A stretch of 64,000 nt of DNA from Pelagicoccus sp. (GCA_028284635.1 JANQRJ010000018.1:1-64000), one strand, 5' to 3'; numbered from the stretch's first letter, positions 6,121 through 17,393 are shown. Notes: generated by a model from the sequence alone, not told the origin. Program-made: numbers and translations.

Positions 6121-7598
6121 GAAGGCGTGTACTCCAATTCGGGGGCGGACTTGAGCAGTTCGGCGGACTTCTCCTTTTCGCTGCGCGAGGAAAGAAGCAT
6201 CCAGAAAAAGGATACGGCATACATCAGGCTGCCGCTGAGAAAGAAGACGAAGCCGAGCGTGGCGATGAAGAAGTAGGGCTGGACGCTGGCGAGAGCCTGC
6301 ACGGTATCGACCTCGCTGCCGTTCAGCAAGGCGCCGTGGGCGGAACCGGCGGAAATCAGGCTCGCCGCGATGACGAAGATGCCGAGGCCTTGTATCCAGA
6401 ATTGGACGTCAATGAGTCCCGAGCTGGGCAGTTCCTTGTTCAGCAGGCGCGGCAGGATGAAGTAGCTGCCGCCCATGAAGGCCATGCCGCCGAAGCCAGC
6501 TAGGAAGAGGAAGCGCAGGCCGTTTTCGAACTGGGTGAACTGCAGCGTCTCCTGGGGGCCGCGCAGCGATCCGAAGACGATCAGCAGGCTGGCGACTAGA
6601 AAGGCGACCACGCTGTAGGCGACGAAACGGGCGGAGAGCGAGTCCCAGATCTTGGAGAAGCTGGAGAGCAGGCTAGAGACGAACTGCATCCCGAAAATGG
6701 ATACCGGCAAGAAGAGAGCGAAGCTGGCGATGACGCCGACGGAGGCTACCCAGGCGGGAAACGGTCCATTGACCAGAGCGGCCAGGCCGCTGCAGCTGCT
6801 GGCGGCGAGCCAGGTCCAAAAGGCGATGCCGGACTGGCGGTAGCCGACGATGTGCTGGCCCAGCGTTTTGGGGATGAGATAGTAGAGAGTGGCGAAGGCG
6901 AGCGGAGCGATCACCAGGCCGGAGAGATTGCCGAAAAACCATGAGGCGACCACGCTCTGGAACACTCCCTGCGCGGGAACGAGAAAGATCATGACCTGGG
7001 CGATCATGTAGATCCAGACGAAGGAGAAGACCGCCGCCAGGACATACCATTGAGAAACGAAGGTGGAGCGGTAGGCCCGAGCCTTGAAGGCGAGCAGTAT
7101 CCAGATCCCCATGCCGAGGAAGGAGACGAAGAGAAGCGGAGCCGCGTAGCTGGGAAACTCCAGCAGGCGGAAGGGACGCTGGTCGCCGACCAGAATTCCG
7201 ACCAGACCGACGATAACGGCGAAATTCCAGGCGCCGCCGGCGATGGTCAGCAGATAGGAGTTTCCGATGGGGCGACCTGCCAGGCGCGCCGAGATCCAGC
7301 AAACGCAGGCCAGGCCCGCGTTGAAAAGCCAGCCATAGACCAGGACGTTCCAAAACGCGGGGTAGACCTTGCCGTAGCTCAGGCAGGAAAACTCGGCGAG
7401 GTAGCTCGGCGAGTGCAGCTTGATCGAGCTGATCAGGCCGAGCAGGGAGGCAACGAGAAGCCAGAAAACGGAGGCCTTGATGGTGCCGAGCGTGGCGAAG
7501 CGGGTCGATGCGTCGATGCCGAGCTCCCGTTCGCGCTGCGATCCGCCGCCTTCCAGGCTTGGGAAAAGCGACGAACAAAGGTTGCAGATGAATCTCAT
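6117..7598 (-). CDS. CcoN-like haem-copper oxidase subunit I homologue lacking all cofactor ligands
   Basis: 493 residues, about 12 transmembrane helices, similar along its length to cbb3 subunit I (compare WFFGNLSG...LIPK with the usual WFYGHNAV...VPK). The protein has only three histidines (62, 249, 421), none at a ligand position. By eye the low-spin haem His becomes F82 (KVYPAFWN), the first CuB His becomes N224, the CuB His pair becomes A273-A274, and the two His of the haem-ligating helix become L361 and F363. It therefore cannot bind the usual haems or CuB and should not reduce oxygen. The frame is intact and translationally coupled to ccoO, so it is a conserved gene rather than a pseudogene. 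It may be a structural scaffold joining CcoO/CcoP to ACIII. Confidence 0.85.
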   Translation of the reverse strand: MRFICNLCSSLFPSLEGGGSQRERELGIDASTRFATLGTIKASVFWLLVASLLGLISSIKLHSPSYLAEFSCLSYGKVYPAFWNVLVYGWLFNAGLACVCWISARLAGRPIGNSYLLTIAGGAWNFAVIVGLVGILVGDQRPFRLLEFPSYAAPLLFVSFLGMGIWILLAFKARAYRSTFVSQWYVLAAVFSFVWIYMIAQVMIFLVPAQGVFQSVVASWFFGNLSGLVIAPLAFATLYYLIPKTLGQHIVGYRQSGIAFWTWLAASSCSGLAALVNGPFPAWVASVGVIASFALFLPVSIFGMQFVSSLLSSFSKIWDSLSARFVAYSVVAFLVASLLIVFGSLRGPQETLQFTQFENGLRFLFLAGFGGMAFMGGSYFILPRLLNKELPSSGLIDVQFWIQGLGIFVIAASLISAGSAHGALLNGSEVDTVQALASVQPYFFIATLGFVFFLSGSLMYAVSFFWMLLSSRSEKEKSAELLKSAPELEYTPS

Positions 7599-7641
7599 AG
7601 CGTGGCTCTTGAAGAGTCGTGGGCAGGCTGGCCGCGACGGA

Positions 7642-7920
7642 CTAGCGGGCGTTCTCCGCGATCACCAGCTCCTTGGCCCGATCGATAGGCAGGCGAACCT
7701 TGCCAGCGGCAGGGTCGATGACCTTGTAGTTGTTCAAGAGGTCTTCCGCCTCGCCGCGATGCTCGGCGAGCGAGGGGCGATCCACAGGCACGGGCGCCTC
7801 GACGGCATCCTGAGTGACGTAGACCTTGCTGAGCAAGTACCAGAAGAGCAGCAGAATGACGACGGCGGCGAGAACCGCCGGGAACGAACTTCGAGAGGGC
7901 GTGTGGGCTTGGGCGCTCAT
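7642..7920 (-). CDS. Small single-pass membrane protein of the ACIII operon
   Basis: 92 residues, with one transmembrane helix near the N-terminus (FPAVLAAVVILLLFWYLLSKVYV, about 13-35) and a hydrophilic C-terminal half with no cysteine or haem motif. It lies 9 bases after actF and 43 before the CcoN-like gene, so it is cotranscribed. I do not recognise a named family. By position it could be an accessory subunit linking ACIII and the cbb3-like module. Its topology probably puts the tail in the periplasm, facing the cytochromes. Confidence 0.65.
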   Translation of the reverse strand: MSAQAHTPSRSSFPAVLAAVVILLLFWYLLSKVYVTQDAVEAPVPVDRPSLAEHRGEAEDLLNNYKVIDPAAGKVRLPIDRAKELVIAENAR

Positions 7921-7929
7921 GACGTGAAA

Positions 7930-9198
7930 CTAGTGATTGTGGTTCAGGCATTCGCCGATCCGAGGGTCGCGGACCGGGATGACCTTCACCTTGTTGAAGC
8001 TGCTCCAGTAGGCCCACAGGAGGACGCCGATCCCCGCCAGAATGGCGCCGGCCAACCAAAGGACGTTAAGCGGGCTGGAGAAGAGCTGCGCGGCGTAGCC
8101 GTTCTCGTCCTTGAGAGCGGGCAGAACGTTGAAGATGATGTCGAAGAGCTGCATGAAGAGGATCCAGCATGCCATGAACACCATGGAGGGGTACTTCGTC
8201 TTGAGCGGGTACTGCAGCAGGAAGAGGAAGGGGAAGAGGAAATGGCCGAATATCAGGAACATGGATACGCCGTACCACATGCCTTGCTCGCGGTAGTTGT
8301 ACCAGAAGGTTTCCTCCGGGATATTCGCGTTCCAGATGAGGAAGTACTGCGAGAAGCTGATGTAGGCCCAGAACACGGTGAAGGCGAAGCACAGGGTGCT
8401 CAGATCGTGCAGGTGCTTGGTATTGAAGATCCCCTTGAGCGGACCCTTGGCGACCAGGAAGGCGGCGGTCAGCACGAGTACGGCGAGGGCTGCTCGCATC
8501 GCGTTGGAGAAGATCCAGACGCCGAACATGGTGGAAAACCAGTGGTACTCCAGACCCATAATCCAGTCGAAGCCGGCCATCGACCAGGTCAGGGCGACCG
8601 CGATCAAGCCGATCGCCGCGAGCTTGCGGCTCGAGTAGGTGTGTTCGGCCGAGCCGTCCTTGTCCTGCGAGAAGGAGTTGCGACGGAAACAGCGGGCGAA
8701 GTAGATCCAGACTCCAAAACAAAGAACGGCGCGAGCCCAGAAACCGAATGGGCCGAACTCGTTGAGCCACCAGGTCTTCTTCAGGTAGAGCACGTCGGTG
8801 CCGACGGTGCCGTGGCCGGGCAGCGCATGGCTGGGGTCCATCCAGATCCAGACCACGCCTTGGTCGCCGCCAAGGTAGGTCAGCAGAAAGATCGGAATGA
8901 AAAGGACTCCCATCCAAGGCATGGCGGCGAGGAAGTTCTCGGCTTGACGGCGGATAATGGTCGACCAGTAGGCGTCGAAAATGTGGTGGATCATCACCAG
9001 GAAGAGCATGCCGATGGTGATCGAGGTCGCGAAGAGCAGACCGATCAAGTAGCAGAAGGCCGCCATGCGCGTGTCGACGGCGAAGCCGATGCAGCATACG
9101 ATCAGGCCGACTGCGCCGAGGACCAGCCACTTCTTGGGATTGGGCAGCGAATCGTCGGGGATCGCGGCCTGCGAGAGGGTTGCGGCTTCAGCACTCAT
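7930..9198 (-). CDS. actF: Alternative complex III subunit ActF (integral membrane)
   Basis: 422 residues with about 10 transmembrane helices. Recognisable blocks include TRMAAFCYLIGLLFATSI, the MIHHIFDAYWSTIIRRQAE segment and GFDWIMGLEYHWFSTMFG, typical of the quinol:electron-acceptor oxidoreductase subunit ActF (a partner of the NrfD-like ActC). ActF is an integral subunit of the quinol-oxidising ACIII core. It overlaps actE by four bases and is followed closely by a small membrane-protein gene. Confidence 0.9.
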   Translation of the reverse strand: MSAEAATLSQAAIPDDSLPNPKKWLVLGAVGLIVCCIGFAVDTRMAAFCYLIGLLFATSITIGMLFLVMIHHIFDAYWSTIIRRQAENFLAAMPWMGVLFIPIFLLTYLGGDQGVVWIWMDPSHALPGHGTVGTDVLYLKKTWWLNEFGPFGFWARAVLCFGVWIYFARCFRRNSFSQDKDGSAEHTYSSRKLAAIGLIAVALTWSMAGFDWIMGLEYHWFSTMFGVWIFSNAMRAALAVLVLTAAFLVAKGPLKGIFNTKHLHDLSTLCFAFTVFWAYISFSQYFLIWNANIPEETFWYNYREQGMWYGVSMFLIFGHFLFPFLFLLQYPLKTKYPSMVFMACWILFMQLFDIIFNVLPALKDENGYAAQLFSSPLNVLWLAGAILAGIGVLLWAYWSSFNKVKVIPVRDPRIGECLNHNH

Positions 9199-9809
9199 AG
9201 TCCTAGTTCCTCCTTCACCGCAGGGGTTAGATCAGCGGAGCTGCCGTTGGCCGCCCGCTGCAGGGCCCGCAAGTAGAGCACCACATTCCAGCGGTCTTCC
9301 ACGGAGAGCTTGTCCTTGTAGGGATACATCCGGCCGCTGCGGCTGCCGTTCACGATATAGTGGTAAAGCTCGCCTTCGGGCATGTCCAGGTAGGGGGGAG
9401 CAACGAGGTTGGAGATCGCGGTCATGCCGTAGCTGGCGGTGCGGCCTTGCCCGTCGCCGGCGGCGCCGTGGCAAACGGTGCAGTAGATGTTGTAGCGTTC
9501 CTCTCCGCGAGCCATGGCTTGCTCGTCGACCTCGATAGGGAAGCCGGAGCCGAAGGAATCGCCCTTCTTGCCGGTGGCCATGTACTCGTCCTCGAAGAAG
9601 GTCCCACGAGCGACGGTGCCTGGCACCGGCAGGCGGTCGGTACGGCTATCGGAGAAGAAGGCGCTTTCCGCCTGCGGGTGGTACTTCGGCATGCGGTCCA
9701 TGTCGTCGAAGACCTCGATGGGCGGCTTGGTGAATTTCGAGCCTCGGAAGCCGAGCACGGAAATCGCCGCGACCACCACGAAAAAGAAGATCAGGTATAC
9801 GTAGCGCAT
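9195..9809 (-). CDS. actE: Alternative complex III subunit ActE (monohaem cytochrome c)
   Basis: 204 residues. An N-terminal hydrophobic anchor is followed by the ActE signature PPIEVFDDMDRMPKYHPQ (about 31-48) and a cytochrome c domain with CTVCHGAAGDG. A methionine ligand probably lies in GRMYPYKDKL. It is the monohaem periplasmic subunit that accepts electrons from the pentahaem ActA and passes them to an oxidase or soluble carrier. It sits 4 bases after actD and overlaps actF. Confidence 0.9.
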   Translation of the reverse strand: MRYVYLIFFFVVVAAISVLGFRGSKFTKPPIEVFDDMDRMPKYHPQAESAFFSDSRTDRLPVPGTVARGTFFEDEYMATGKKGDSFGSGFPIEVDEQAMARGEERYNIYCTVCHGAAGDGQGRTASYGMTAISNLVAPPYLDMPEGELYHYIVNGSRSGRMYPYKDKLSVEDRWNVVLYLRALQRAANGSSADLTPAVKEELGL

Positions 9810-9813
9810 CGGA

Positions 9814-10371
9814 TTATTCCTCGAGATCGGACACCTTGACCGGGTGCAGGCTTTGCACGAACTCCGCCGTCTTCGCGTCGTCGAACTGCGGGTCCTGTTT
9901 CTCTATATAAAGGAAGAACTTGTCGTCCGAAGAGTCCGCCACGTCGTCCATCTTGAGGACTGGATGGTAGTGCATCGGAAGCTTGTTGAGGATGAACATG
10001 CCCGCGATCGAAGCAAAGGCGGAGAAGAGAATCGTCAGTTCGTAGGAAACCGGAAAAGCAAAGTGCGGGCTGAAGAACGGCTTGCCGCCCACGATGAGCT
10101 CGTAGCCGCTGCTCAGGATCCCGAGGTCCAGATCCGTGGCGCTGGTGAAGAAGATCATGCTCATGCCGGTGAGAAAGCCGGCCGTGCCACCCAATATCGT
10201 GAAGCGCGGCACCCAGGAGCGCTTGAGGCCCATGGCCGCGTCCATGCCGTGGATGGGAAACGGAGTGATCACGTCCCAACACTTGTAGCCGGCGTCGCGC
10301 ACCTTCTCCGCCGCATGCATGATGTCGGCCGGGGAATCGAATTTTGCGATTATTCCAAATTTGTCCGCCAT
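9814..10371 (-). CDS. actD: Alternative complex III subunit ActD (DUF3341)
   Basis: 185 residues with two transmembrane helices (about 57-77 and 105-127) and the family pattern FDSPADIMHAAEKVRDAGY near the N-terminus plus CWDVITPFPIHGMD. ActD is a conserved integral subunit of ACIII without cofactors. It falls between actC (30-base gap) and actE (4-base gap), in the standard ActA-F order. Length is normal for the family. Confidence 0.9.
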   Translation of the reverse strand: MADKFGIIAKFDSPADIMHAAEKVRDAGYKCWDVITPFPIHGMDAAMGLKRSWVPRFTILGGTAGFLTGMSMIFFTSATDLDLGILSSGYELIVGGKPFFSPHFAFPVSYELTILFSAFASIAGMFILNKLPMHYHPVLKMDDVADSSDDKFFLYIEKQDPQFDDAKTAEFVQSLHPVKVSDLEE

Positions 10372-10400
10372 TTTTGAGAAGAGGAGTCGAGGCTAGCGAA

Positions 10401-11821
<1,421 letters not shown>

Positions 11822-11822
<1 letters not shown>

Positions 11823-14800
11823 CAGTGGCGCCCTCCTTCTTTGGCGTGAGCTTCCCCGTGACCGGGAGCGTCATGCGCTGTAGTGCCGTAGGGGCTCTTA
11901 GGAGCCTTGGCTTTGTACTCCACTTTGGAAAGCGGCTGGTCGAAATAGTCCGGCATCTTCGGGTTGGGATTGCGAATTCGGGCCATGAAAGTGGTGCGCG
12001 GACGTGTGTTCAGGTATCCAAGCACCGAATACGAGCGCTCGTTGTCGCGCAGGACGGACACTCGGCTGTCGGAGTCCTTCAGGTCGCCGAAGACGATCGC
12101 ATCGGTCGGGCAGGCTTGCTCGCAGGCCATCTGAATCACGCCGTCGGGAACGCGAACGTCCGATCCATCCTTGGCTTTCGAGAGCTGGTCGATCTTGGCC
12201 TGGTTGATGCGCTGCACGCAGAAGGTGCATTTCTCCATCACGCCACGCATGCGGATGGACACGTCCGGATTCTGAGCCATCTTGACGAGCTCGGGCATGC
12301 CCTTGGGAGCGAGCGGGCCGAGGTAGAGCTTGTCGAGCTGGCGCTCCTGGTAATCGAAGAAATTGAAGCGGCGGACCTTGTACGGACAGTTGTTGGCGCA
12401 GTAACGCGTGCCGATGCAGCGATTGTAGGCCATGGCATTGAGGCCCTCCTCGTCGTGCACCGTGGCGTTGACCGGGCAGACCGTTTCGCAGGGCGCCGTC
12501 TCGCAATGCATGCAGGCGACTGGCTGGAGCGAAACCTGCGGATCTTCGGGAATCTCGTCGTTGGCCAGACCGGAAGAGAAGTAGCGGTCTAGGCGGATCC
12601 AGTGCATCTCGCGCCCGCGACGCACCTGGTCGCGACCGACGATGGGGATGTTGTTCTCGCTCTGACAGGCGATCACGCAAGCGTTGCAGCCGGTGCAGAC
12701 ATTGAGGTCGATGCTCATGCCCCACTGGTGGACGCCAGTGAAATTCGGATGCTCGTAGATCGAACCGCCACGTGGCGTTTCCGTGATCTTCTCCTGAGTA
12801 GAGAACTTGTCGCCCTTCTTGCCGTAGATCGGCGGAGAGTGAGACTCCATACCCACACTGGAAACGAAATCGGGATCGGCCGCGTAGTCGTCGAGGTTGA
12901 CCTCGCGCACGATGGCCCGGCCTTCCATCGACCAGTGCTCCTGGGTGTTGGCAAGCTGGTAGGTCTCGCCGGTAAGACCGATGCTCGCTCCAGAGGCGAA
13001 TGCGGTCGCATCCAAAGAACGGATACCGTAGGCGCTGAAACCGGAATTCGCGCCAATGCGGCCGGTCTTGCTGCGGCCATAGCCGAGCGGAAGGATAACC
13101 GTGTAATTGTCTAGACCGGGCTGGATGTGGATGGCGCCGGTGATCTCGCGACCGCCTACCTTGATGGTAGCGACTTTGGCGAACTGGCGACCGTCGCGAA
13201 CCTTGTTGGGGTTCTTGCGGGCGACCTGGATCATCGAATTTGGAGCGACGATACCGAGATCCTTAGCCAGGCGGGGGCTGATGACGATGGCGTTGTCCCA
13301 AGTGAGCTTGGTCATGGGATCGGGACACTCCTGCAGCCAGCCGTTGTTGGCGTAGCGACCGTCGTCCACTGTCGCGTCGTTGAGGAAGCGGACTTCCAGA
13401 CTCTCCTTGCCGCTTGGGGCAGCCGGAGCGGAGAAGCCGCCGAGCCAATCAGCCAAGGCCACGCCGGAAATGTTGGAACGGCTCTTGCGGTAGCCGCTGG
13501 CCACGAATCCCTCGTTGAGGAACTTGTCGAAGGCGCGCTTGCCGGGGTTGCCATTGCCGCTCTGGAAGGTGGCGTAGACCAGGCTGTAGCCATCCGAATC
13601 GGTTTCGCCAAGCAGACCTCCGAGTAGTTCGATTTCGGATACACCGTCGAAAAGCGGCAAAATCATGGGTTGCTGGGCGACCACATCCCCATCGTAGGTA
13701 CGGCCATCGCCCCAAGCTTCCAGGAAGTGGGCTTCGCAAAGATGGTAGGTGGAAGCTTCGGAAGTCTCGTCGGCATAGTAGCCGAGTCGAACTACCGTAT
13801 CCACTTTTTGGAGCAAGCCTGCGAAATCGAGGTCCGCCGGAGCGTTGTAGACCGGATTGCCGCCAGAGATGACGAGCTTGGAAATCGCGCCGGAATCGAT
13901 AGCGGCTGCGAGGTCGGCGAGCGACGAGGAATCGCCGGAATCGACTTCGACCAGGGAAACGGTCTTGCCGAGGCCGCCGAGCTTCTCGTTGACGAGCAGG
14001 CCGAGGGCCTGCGTCTCGGGCGGAAGGTGCTGGCCAGTAAAAACGACGCTACGGCCCTTGTGGGAGGCAAGGTCTTCAGCGCACTGGGCGACCCACTCGC
14101 GGGTGTCGGCATCGAGCTTGGCCGCGAGAGGCTCCAGGATGGGACGGAGGCGGTTGCCTTCGACGCCGAGTTCGAGCTCGAGAGCGAAAGCGGCGAGGAA
14201 TGCGGTCATCTGACTGCTGGCCAGACGCTTGCGGTGGTCGGCCATACCACCGGTGATCGAGAAGTTGCTCTCCACGGAGTAGAGACGGCTCATGTCGTCC
14301 TTGCTGGAACGCACTCGGCGACCGGAAGCAAACTGCTTGGAGAACTTCACCGAGCCCTGCTCCTCGTCGAGGAAGTCCGCATCCACGGAAAGGATACGGG
14401 AGGCATGCGAGAGATCGTATTTCGGTTGAAGGTTCGCGCTGGACGCTACCTTGGCTGCGGCTGCGGCGGCGTTGGAAACGCTGACCGCGTCATACTCGAC
14501 CCAAAGGGCTTTCGGGTAGGCGGCTTGAAAGGCTTTCTTGAGGCGCAGGCGAGTCGGCGAGGAGGAGCTCTCCATCAATACGGCGGCGCCAGCACCATCG
14601 TTGGCGGCAAAATCGTCCTTCAACGAGGCGAGCAGATCGGAAACCTCTGCATTGCTAATCTTGCTGCCGTTCTTGGTGTGGGCGGTTGCGCGATCGGGAT
14701 CGTAGAGATCGAGGACGGCCGCCTGGGCCTTGCGGGTGGTGCCACCTTTGTAGCCGGGATGATCGGCGTTGCCTTCGATCTTGGTGGGGCGGCCGGTGTG

Positions 14801-15145
14801 GGTCTCGACCAGCAGCGGAAGGGTTTCGCCACGCAGGGAGAAACCTGTCGCATAGTAGAGCGGCTCGCCGGGAACTTGATGCTCGGGCGCTTTGGAGTGC
14901 GGCAGGATGTGCGACTCGGGACGGCGACAGCCGGCGAAGCCAATGCCTCCGAGAGCGAAGGACGCGGCCATGATCTTGAAGAAGTGGCGGCGGTCCACTT
15001 CATTCATTTCCGAGGCTTCCGGGCCGAACTCGCGCTCTACTTGTGAAAGGAATTCGGGAGTCTGAGCCAGGTCGTCGAGGCTACGCCAATAGCGGGGACC
15101 AGACAGTTCCGAGGAGGAAGGATGAGGATGGGGAGCGCGTTTCAT
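11822..15145 (-). CDS. actB: Alternative complex III subunit ActB (fused molybdopterin-like and Fe-S)
   Basis: 1107 residues from ATG at 15145; this start gives an ATGA overlap with actA, and the longer open frame lies inside actA. A Tat-type signal is present ([17 protein letters not shown]) followed by a possible lipobox cysteine (GFAGC). The N-terminal two thirds resemble a molybdopterin oxidoreductase fold, which in ACIII carries no Mo cofactor. The C-terminal third binds Fe-S clusters: [39 protein letters not shown] and ACEQACP. It carries electrons from ActC to ActA. Length is slightly above typical. Confidence 0.93.
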
Positions 15146-15798
15146 CGGTGGCAGCCTGTGCAGCTTTGAGGAGGTGTGATGTTGCGTTCTTCGATCGCTT
15201 GCAGGCCGTATTCGATCTGGCCTTTCTTGCCGCCGGGATGCTCCCAGCCGAGATTGTAGACTTCGTCGATGGGGCGAAGGACTTCCTCCGGATGACGGTG
15301 GCAGTCCAGACACCAGCCCATGCTGTGGGACTCGGCATGCTTGACTACCGGCATCTCGTCGACGCGACCGTGACAATCGACGCAGGATACGCCGCGGTTC
15401 ACATGGGCCTCGTGGCTGAAGTAGACGTAGTCGGGCACCTGGTGCACGCGGTTCCAGGCGACGGGCTCGCCGCTGGCGTAGCTTTCGCGAATCGGCTCGA
15501 GCAACGGGCTGTCCGTCTTGACCATGCTATGGCAGTTCATGCAGGTCGAGGCGGAGGGGATGTTCGCTACGGGCGATTCATCGACCTTGTCGTGGCAATA
15601 GCGACAGTCCAAGCCGAGTTCGCTGACGTGGAACTCGTGGTCGTAAGGCACCGGCTGGGACGGCTCGTAGCCGACACGAGTGTACTTGGGAGTCACATAG
15701 TAAGTGATGCCGGCAAGCAAAGTCGTCACGGATACAAACGCGAATACGATGACCTTGAGCGGCAGCGTGTTTGACCACTTTGGAAACACTTTCGACAT
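15142..15798 (-). CDS. actA: Alternative complex III subunit ActA (pentahaem cytochrome c)
   Basis: 218 residues: an N-terminal membrane anchor (LKVIVFAFVSVTTLLAGITY, about 14-33), then five CxxCH haem sites (CRYCH, CMNCH, CVDCH, CLDCH, CTGCH). Additional His residues (for example DHEFH and SHEAHVNRG) are suited to bis-His ligation. This is the pentahaem subunit heading the standard actABCDEF order. It is preceded at 36 bases by a small membrane-protein gene. Confidence 0.93.
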   Translation of the reverse strand: MSKVFPKWSNTLPLKVIVFAFVSVTTLLAGITYYVTPKYTRVGYEPSQPVPYDHEFHVSELGLDCRYCHDKVDESPVANIPSASTCMNCHSMVKTDSPLLEPIRESYASGEPVAWNRVHQVPDYVYFSHEAHVNRGVSCVDCHGRVDEMPVVKHAESHSMGWCLDCHRHPEEVLRPIDEVYNLGWEHPGGKKGQIEYGLQAIEERNITPPQSCTGCHR

Positions 15799-15834
15799 AG
15801 CAAGATTGGGTTGGCCGGTTCCGAGGAAGCGAGC

Positions 15835-16020
15835 TTAAGCGAAACGCGAATCCTCTCGGTTCACCGCTCGCGGGTCGTGCCGCAGACCGAAGGAGGAGGA
15901 AGAGGATGGCTGGGCGGATCTAACGCCTTTGCGCCGGAGCAATTTGGGCAAAACAATCACCGAAGCGACGACGGCAGCCAGGACGAAGAAGAAGGATTTG
16001 CGGGAATTTTCGGAACTCAC
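15835..16020 (-). CDS. Putative small membrane protein upstream of actA
   Basis: 61 residues from a GTG at 16020, with one transmembrane helix (SFFFVLAAVVASVIVLPKLL) and a basic, serine-rich tail. It reads in the operon direction and stops 36 bases before actA. A 74-residue frame on the other strand is shorter of structure and looks like a shadow. No Shine-Dalgarno sequence is visible and the family is unknown, so it is plausible but unproven. Confidence 0.45.
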   Translation of the reverse strand: MSSENSRKSFFFVLAAVVASVIVLPKLLRRKGVRSAQPSSSSSFGLRHDPRAVNREDSRFA

Positions 16021-16179
16021 TCAGAGGAGGATTAGGCGTTGAAAGATCCCGCAGTGAACGAGCACACACCCGAAAAGCAAATAAAAATTAGGAACCCGCG
16101 CAATCGAATCGCCGCCATATTAGCTGAGCTAGAGGGAAATAGTGAAGTCGCTAATAACCAGCAACTTAAATCACGTAAT

Positions 16180-16866
16180 TCAGTTCACGAAACAACCATC
16201 CTCCATTCGCAGGACGCGATCGCACTTGGCTGCCAGGTCCGTATTGTGCGTCACAATAAGGACCGCCTGCTCCTGCTCCCGGGCGAGACAGGCGAGCAGG
16301 TCGAAGACCATTTCGGAGTTTCTCACGTCGAGATTTCCCGTGGGTTCGTCCGCCAGCAGGATGCTGGGGCTATTCGCCAAAGAACGGGCAACCGCCACGC
16401 GCTGCTGCTCCCCGCCGGAAAGCTGCGAAGGACGGCGTTCGAGTTTTTGCCCCAGTCCCACCTGTTCCAGCAGTTCCCTCCCCCGCTCCGCCATCTCTTC
16501 CTCGCTCAGGACGCCGAGCTTGCGCATCGGCAACTGGACGTTCTCCAAAGCGCTGAATTCAGGCAGCAGAAAGTGGAACTGAAAGACGAAGCCGATGTGC
16601 TCGCAACGCAGCCGGGTATGCTGTCCATCCCTATCCAAAGGCACCGCAGCGCCGTCGATGATGATTTCGCCCGCATCCTGCCGGTCCAACAATCCTAGTA
16701 GATAGAGCAGCGTGCTCTTGCCGCAACCCGAAGGCCCAACGACCGCCGAGACCTCGCCGCGCCGCAGATCCAAGTCCACGCCGCGCAAGGCATGAGTCCG
16801 GCCCACGCCCTCCCCCAAATACTTCTGCAAGCCACGGCACTGCAGGATGGCTTTGGTCATCTTCAT
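16180..16866 (-). CDS. lolD: LolD/MacB-type ABC transporter ATPase
   Basis: 228 residues from ATG at 16866, chosen because GGAGGAGG lies 7 bases upstream; an extension to 16905 has no such site. Walker A is VGPSGCGKSTLL, the signature is LSGGEQQRVAVARSL, and Walker B is ILLADEPTGNLD, with the switch His in IVTHN. This family powers lipoprotein release (LolCDE) or MacAB-like export. The likely permease partner is at 17589-18842 on the same strand, but a hicBA pair lies between them. Lipoprotein sorting is inference from family and partner. Confidence 0.85.
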   Translation of the reverse strand: MKMTKAILQCRGLQKYLGEGVGRTHALRGVDLDLRRGEVSAVVGPSGCGKSTLLYLLGLLDRQDAGEIIIDGAAVPLDRDGQHTRLRCEHIGFVFQFHFLLPEFSALENVQLPMRKLGVLSEEEMAERGRELLEQVGLGQKLERRPSQLSGGEQQRVAVARSLANSPSILLADEPTGNLDVRNSEMVFDLLACLAREQEQAVLIVTHNTDLAAKCDRVLRMEDGCFVN

Positions 16867-16978
16867 CTTCCCGCCTCCTCCAAAACTCCCGCAATAGGCG
16901 CACAATGGGCCTTATGAAGCAACCAGGAGGCCGCCCTATCAAAAAGGAGCAATCCAACTTCGGTCATACCTGAAACTC

Positions 16979-17188
16979 CTATAACTTAAACTGCGAACGC
17001 GAGAGACCGGACTGGCGTATGATCGAACTAAGCGTGCCGCGCGGAATCTCCTTTCGACCGGCAGGAACTATCACAGTACGACCTGCTTGATCGCGATATT
17101 TCTGATGACTGCCACGCTGCGAAATGAACTCGAAACCATTGGAAATCAATACGGCAACCACCTCCGCAGAGCTTAGTAAATTAGCCAT
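16979..17188 (-). CDS. hicA: HicA-type toxin (mRNA interferase)
   Basis: 69 residues with the double-stranded RNA-binding-like fold of HicA: SSAEVVAVLISNGFEFI, then QRGSHQKYRD with the catalytic His in G-S-H, then TVIVPAGRKEIPRGTLSSII. HicA cleaves mRNA and is neutralised by HicB. It overlaps hicB by 8 bases, downstream of it. Length is at the usual 60-80 residues. Confidence 0.88.
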   Translation of the reverse strand: MANLLSSAEVVAVLISNGFEFISQRGSHQKYRDQAGRTVIVPAGRKEIPRGTLSSIIRQSGLSRSQFKL

Positions 17189-17393
17189 TCACCACACCCT
17201 CGCCGATCAAAGCCTCGCCAACCTCATGGTATTCCGAGGCATCAGCATCTTCAAAATAGAGCTCGACGGCCTCCTTGAGATTATCCACGGCTTCCTCGAT
17301 ACTGTCGCCGAAACTGGACACGTCGACGTTTAAGCACTGGGCGACATAGTGGGGAGATTCTCGATAAACGCAGTATTTGATTGAGCGGCTCAT
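17181..17393 (-). CDS. hicB: HicB-type antitoxin
   Basis: 70 residues from ATG at 17393; an upstream TTG at 17423 would add ten residues. The RNase H-like HicB core is visible: IKYCVYRESPHYVAQCLNVD followed by SSFGDSIEEAVDNLKEAVEL. It lacks an obvious C-terminal DNA-binding domain, so it is the short HicB type. The upstream-antitoxin order is common for this type. The pair sits inside what otherwise looks like a Lol permease/ATPase operon. Confidence 0.85.
   Translation of the reverse strand: MSRSIKYCVYRESPHYVAQCLNVDVSSFGDSIEEAVDNLKEAVELYFEDADASEYHEVGEALIGEGVVNG

Noticed and set aside
7420..9276. 618-residue plus-strand ORF
   Set aside because: Lies antisense across the CcoN-like, small membrane and actF genes; composition (Glu/Gly/Arg/His) is that of a reverse frame of membrane-protein genes.
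15811..16035. 74-residue plus-strand ORF opposite the small gene upstream of actA
   Set aside because: Low-complexity Gly/Glu/Ser composition, no membrane helix, wrong direction for the operon.
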